Origin: an uncultured Clostridium sp.
GTDB taxonomy: Bacteria; Bacillota; Clostridia; Clostridiales; Clostridiaceae
DNA: 5,644 bases
Direction: 5' to 3'
NCBI GenBank assembly: GCA_934777095.1
Contig: CAKVNP010000165.1
Location: 1 to 5,644 of the forward strand
Below, piece after piece: positions 5,191 through 5,644 of this stretch. Every line of letters begins with the position of its first letter. The first letter of the stretch is position 1. Below the pieces are notes generated by a model. The model searched no databases. It was not told where the DNA came from and saw only the letters and a program-made list of their open reading frames with translations. The position numbers were made by a program, and so were the translations under genes.

Positions 5191-5643
5191 ATGAATAAAG
5201 TTAAAAAATACTGTTATATATTAGTAGGTTTAATAGCCCTTGCCTTAGGTTCAATAGGAGTGATCTTGCCAGTCTTACCGACAACACCATTTTTACTGCT
5301 AGCCTCATTTTGCTTTGCTAAAGGCTCAGATAGATTCCATGATTGGTTTACTAATAGCAAAGTATACAAAAAACATTTAGAAACTTTTGTACAAGAAAGA
5401 GCAATGACATTAAAACAAAAAGTATGCTTATTAGTCTTTGCCGATACAATGATGGCCTTTCCATTAGTTATGGTAGATGTATTACCTATGAGAATAACAC
5501 TAATAGCTTTAATTTTATTCAAATTCTATTATTTTATATTTAAGATAAAAACAATAACACCAGAGGAAAAGGCTTTAAGGGATGCAGCAAAAAAGTCAGC
5601 TGACATAGAAGCTTCAATAAATAATATTCTAAGGAGGAGCTAA
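5191..5643 (+). CDS. ybaN: YbaN/DUF454-family inner-membrane protein
   Basis: This 150-residue membrane protein is complete within the window (TAA 5641-5643). Residues 10-43 hold the family signature: GSIGVILPVLPTTPFLLLASFCFAKGS (20-46) with its LPxLPTTPF core, followed by RFHDWF. That is the PF04304 (DUF454, E. coli YbaN) pattern. A loop with SKVYKKHLETFVQERAMTLKQK (56-77) follows, as in relatives. A second hydrophobic stretch, about 78-119, can form two helices (VCLLVFADTMMAFPLVMV and RITLIALILFKFYYFIFKI). The tail, 120-150, is charged and helical, longer than I would expect for the family core. AGGAG lies 9 bases before the ATG. The family has no established function. Co-transcription with ygbA behind a Fur-like site places it in the iron-responsive set by inference. 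Confidence 0.9.
   Translation: MNKVKKYCYILVGLIALALGSIGVILPVLPTTPFLLLASFCFAKGSDRFHDWFTNSKVYKKHLETFVQERAMTLKQKVCLLVFADTMMAFPLVMVDVLPMRITLIALILFKFYYFIFKIKTITPEEKALRDAAKKSADIEASINNILRRS
5631..5637 (+). promoter_or_regulatory. Strong ribosome-binding site for a gene just beyond the right edge
   Basis: AAGGAGG lies inside the last codons of the DUF454 gene and is followed by AGCTAAA up to the window end, 7 bases. A start codon directly after base 5644 would be ideally placed. This suggests the operon continues with a closely packed third gene, whose identity cannot be seen. Confidence 0.55.
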
Positions 5644-5644
5644 A

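Noticed and set aside
5214..5522. Antisense open frame of 102 codons within the DUF454 gene
   Set aside because: The sense strand carries the LPxLPTTPF signature and a good RBS; the antisense frame has neither.

Overview
The window reads as a piece of chromosome from a low-GC Firmicute, most likely a Clostridium-group organism. Base composition is strongly AT-rich and AGA and ATA codons are common. Shine-Dalgarno (SD) sites are strong GGAGG/AGGAG types, intergenic DNA is almost pure A/T, and the terminators are short hairpins with U-rich tails. No mobile element, CRISPR array, rRNA or tRNA was seen.

Left part (1-1023). The 3' end of a ComEC/Rec2-type metallo-beta-lactamase-fold protein runs rightwards off the left edge. 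It meets, across a bidirectional terminator, a leftward two-gene operon. That operon encodes a YtxH-domain protein followed by a small one-helix membrane protein resembling DUF948/YtxG. The pair recalls the B. subtilis ytxGH neighbourhood of envelope/stress proteins. Its promoter has a perfect TATAAT and carries a small inverted repeat between -35 and -10.

Middle part (1024-4810). A divergent, very AT-rich intergenic region precedes two overlapping rightward genes (stop/start TAATG). They encode the two half-transporters of a heterodimeric exporter-fold ABC transporter that most resembles CydD plus CydC. A 15-bp site matching the Fur box at 13 of 14 informative positions lies 31 bp before the first start codon. 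The two subunits are asymmetric: the first has Thr in place of the Q-loop Gln, the second has LSSGE in place of LSGGQ, and both changes fall in the same composite ATP site. A hairpin terminator closes the operon.

Right part (4811-5644). A second Fur-box-like site overlaps the -35 of a good sigma-A promoter that drives a YgbA-family cysteine-rich small protein and a YbaN/DUF454 membrane protein. A perfect ribosome-binding site at the right edge implies at least one more gene just outside.

Main idea: two adjacent, apparently Fur-controlled operons form one iron-responsive module, made of a CydDC-like ABC pair, a YgbA-like Cys protein and a DUF454 membrane protein. No cytochrome bd genes are visible. 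A role in heme, iron or thiol homeostasis, possibly linked to nitrosative stress, is an inference. Family assignments are from reading motifs, with no database search.
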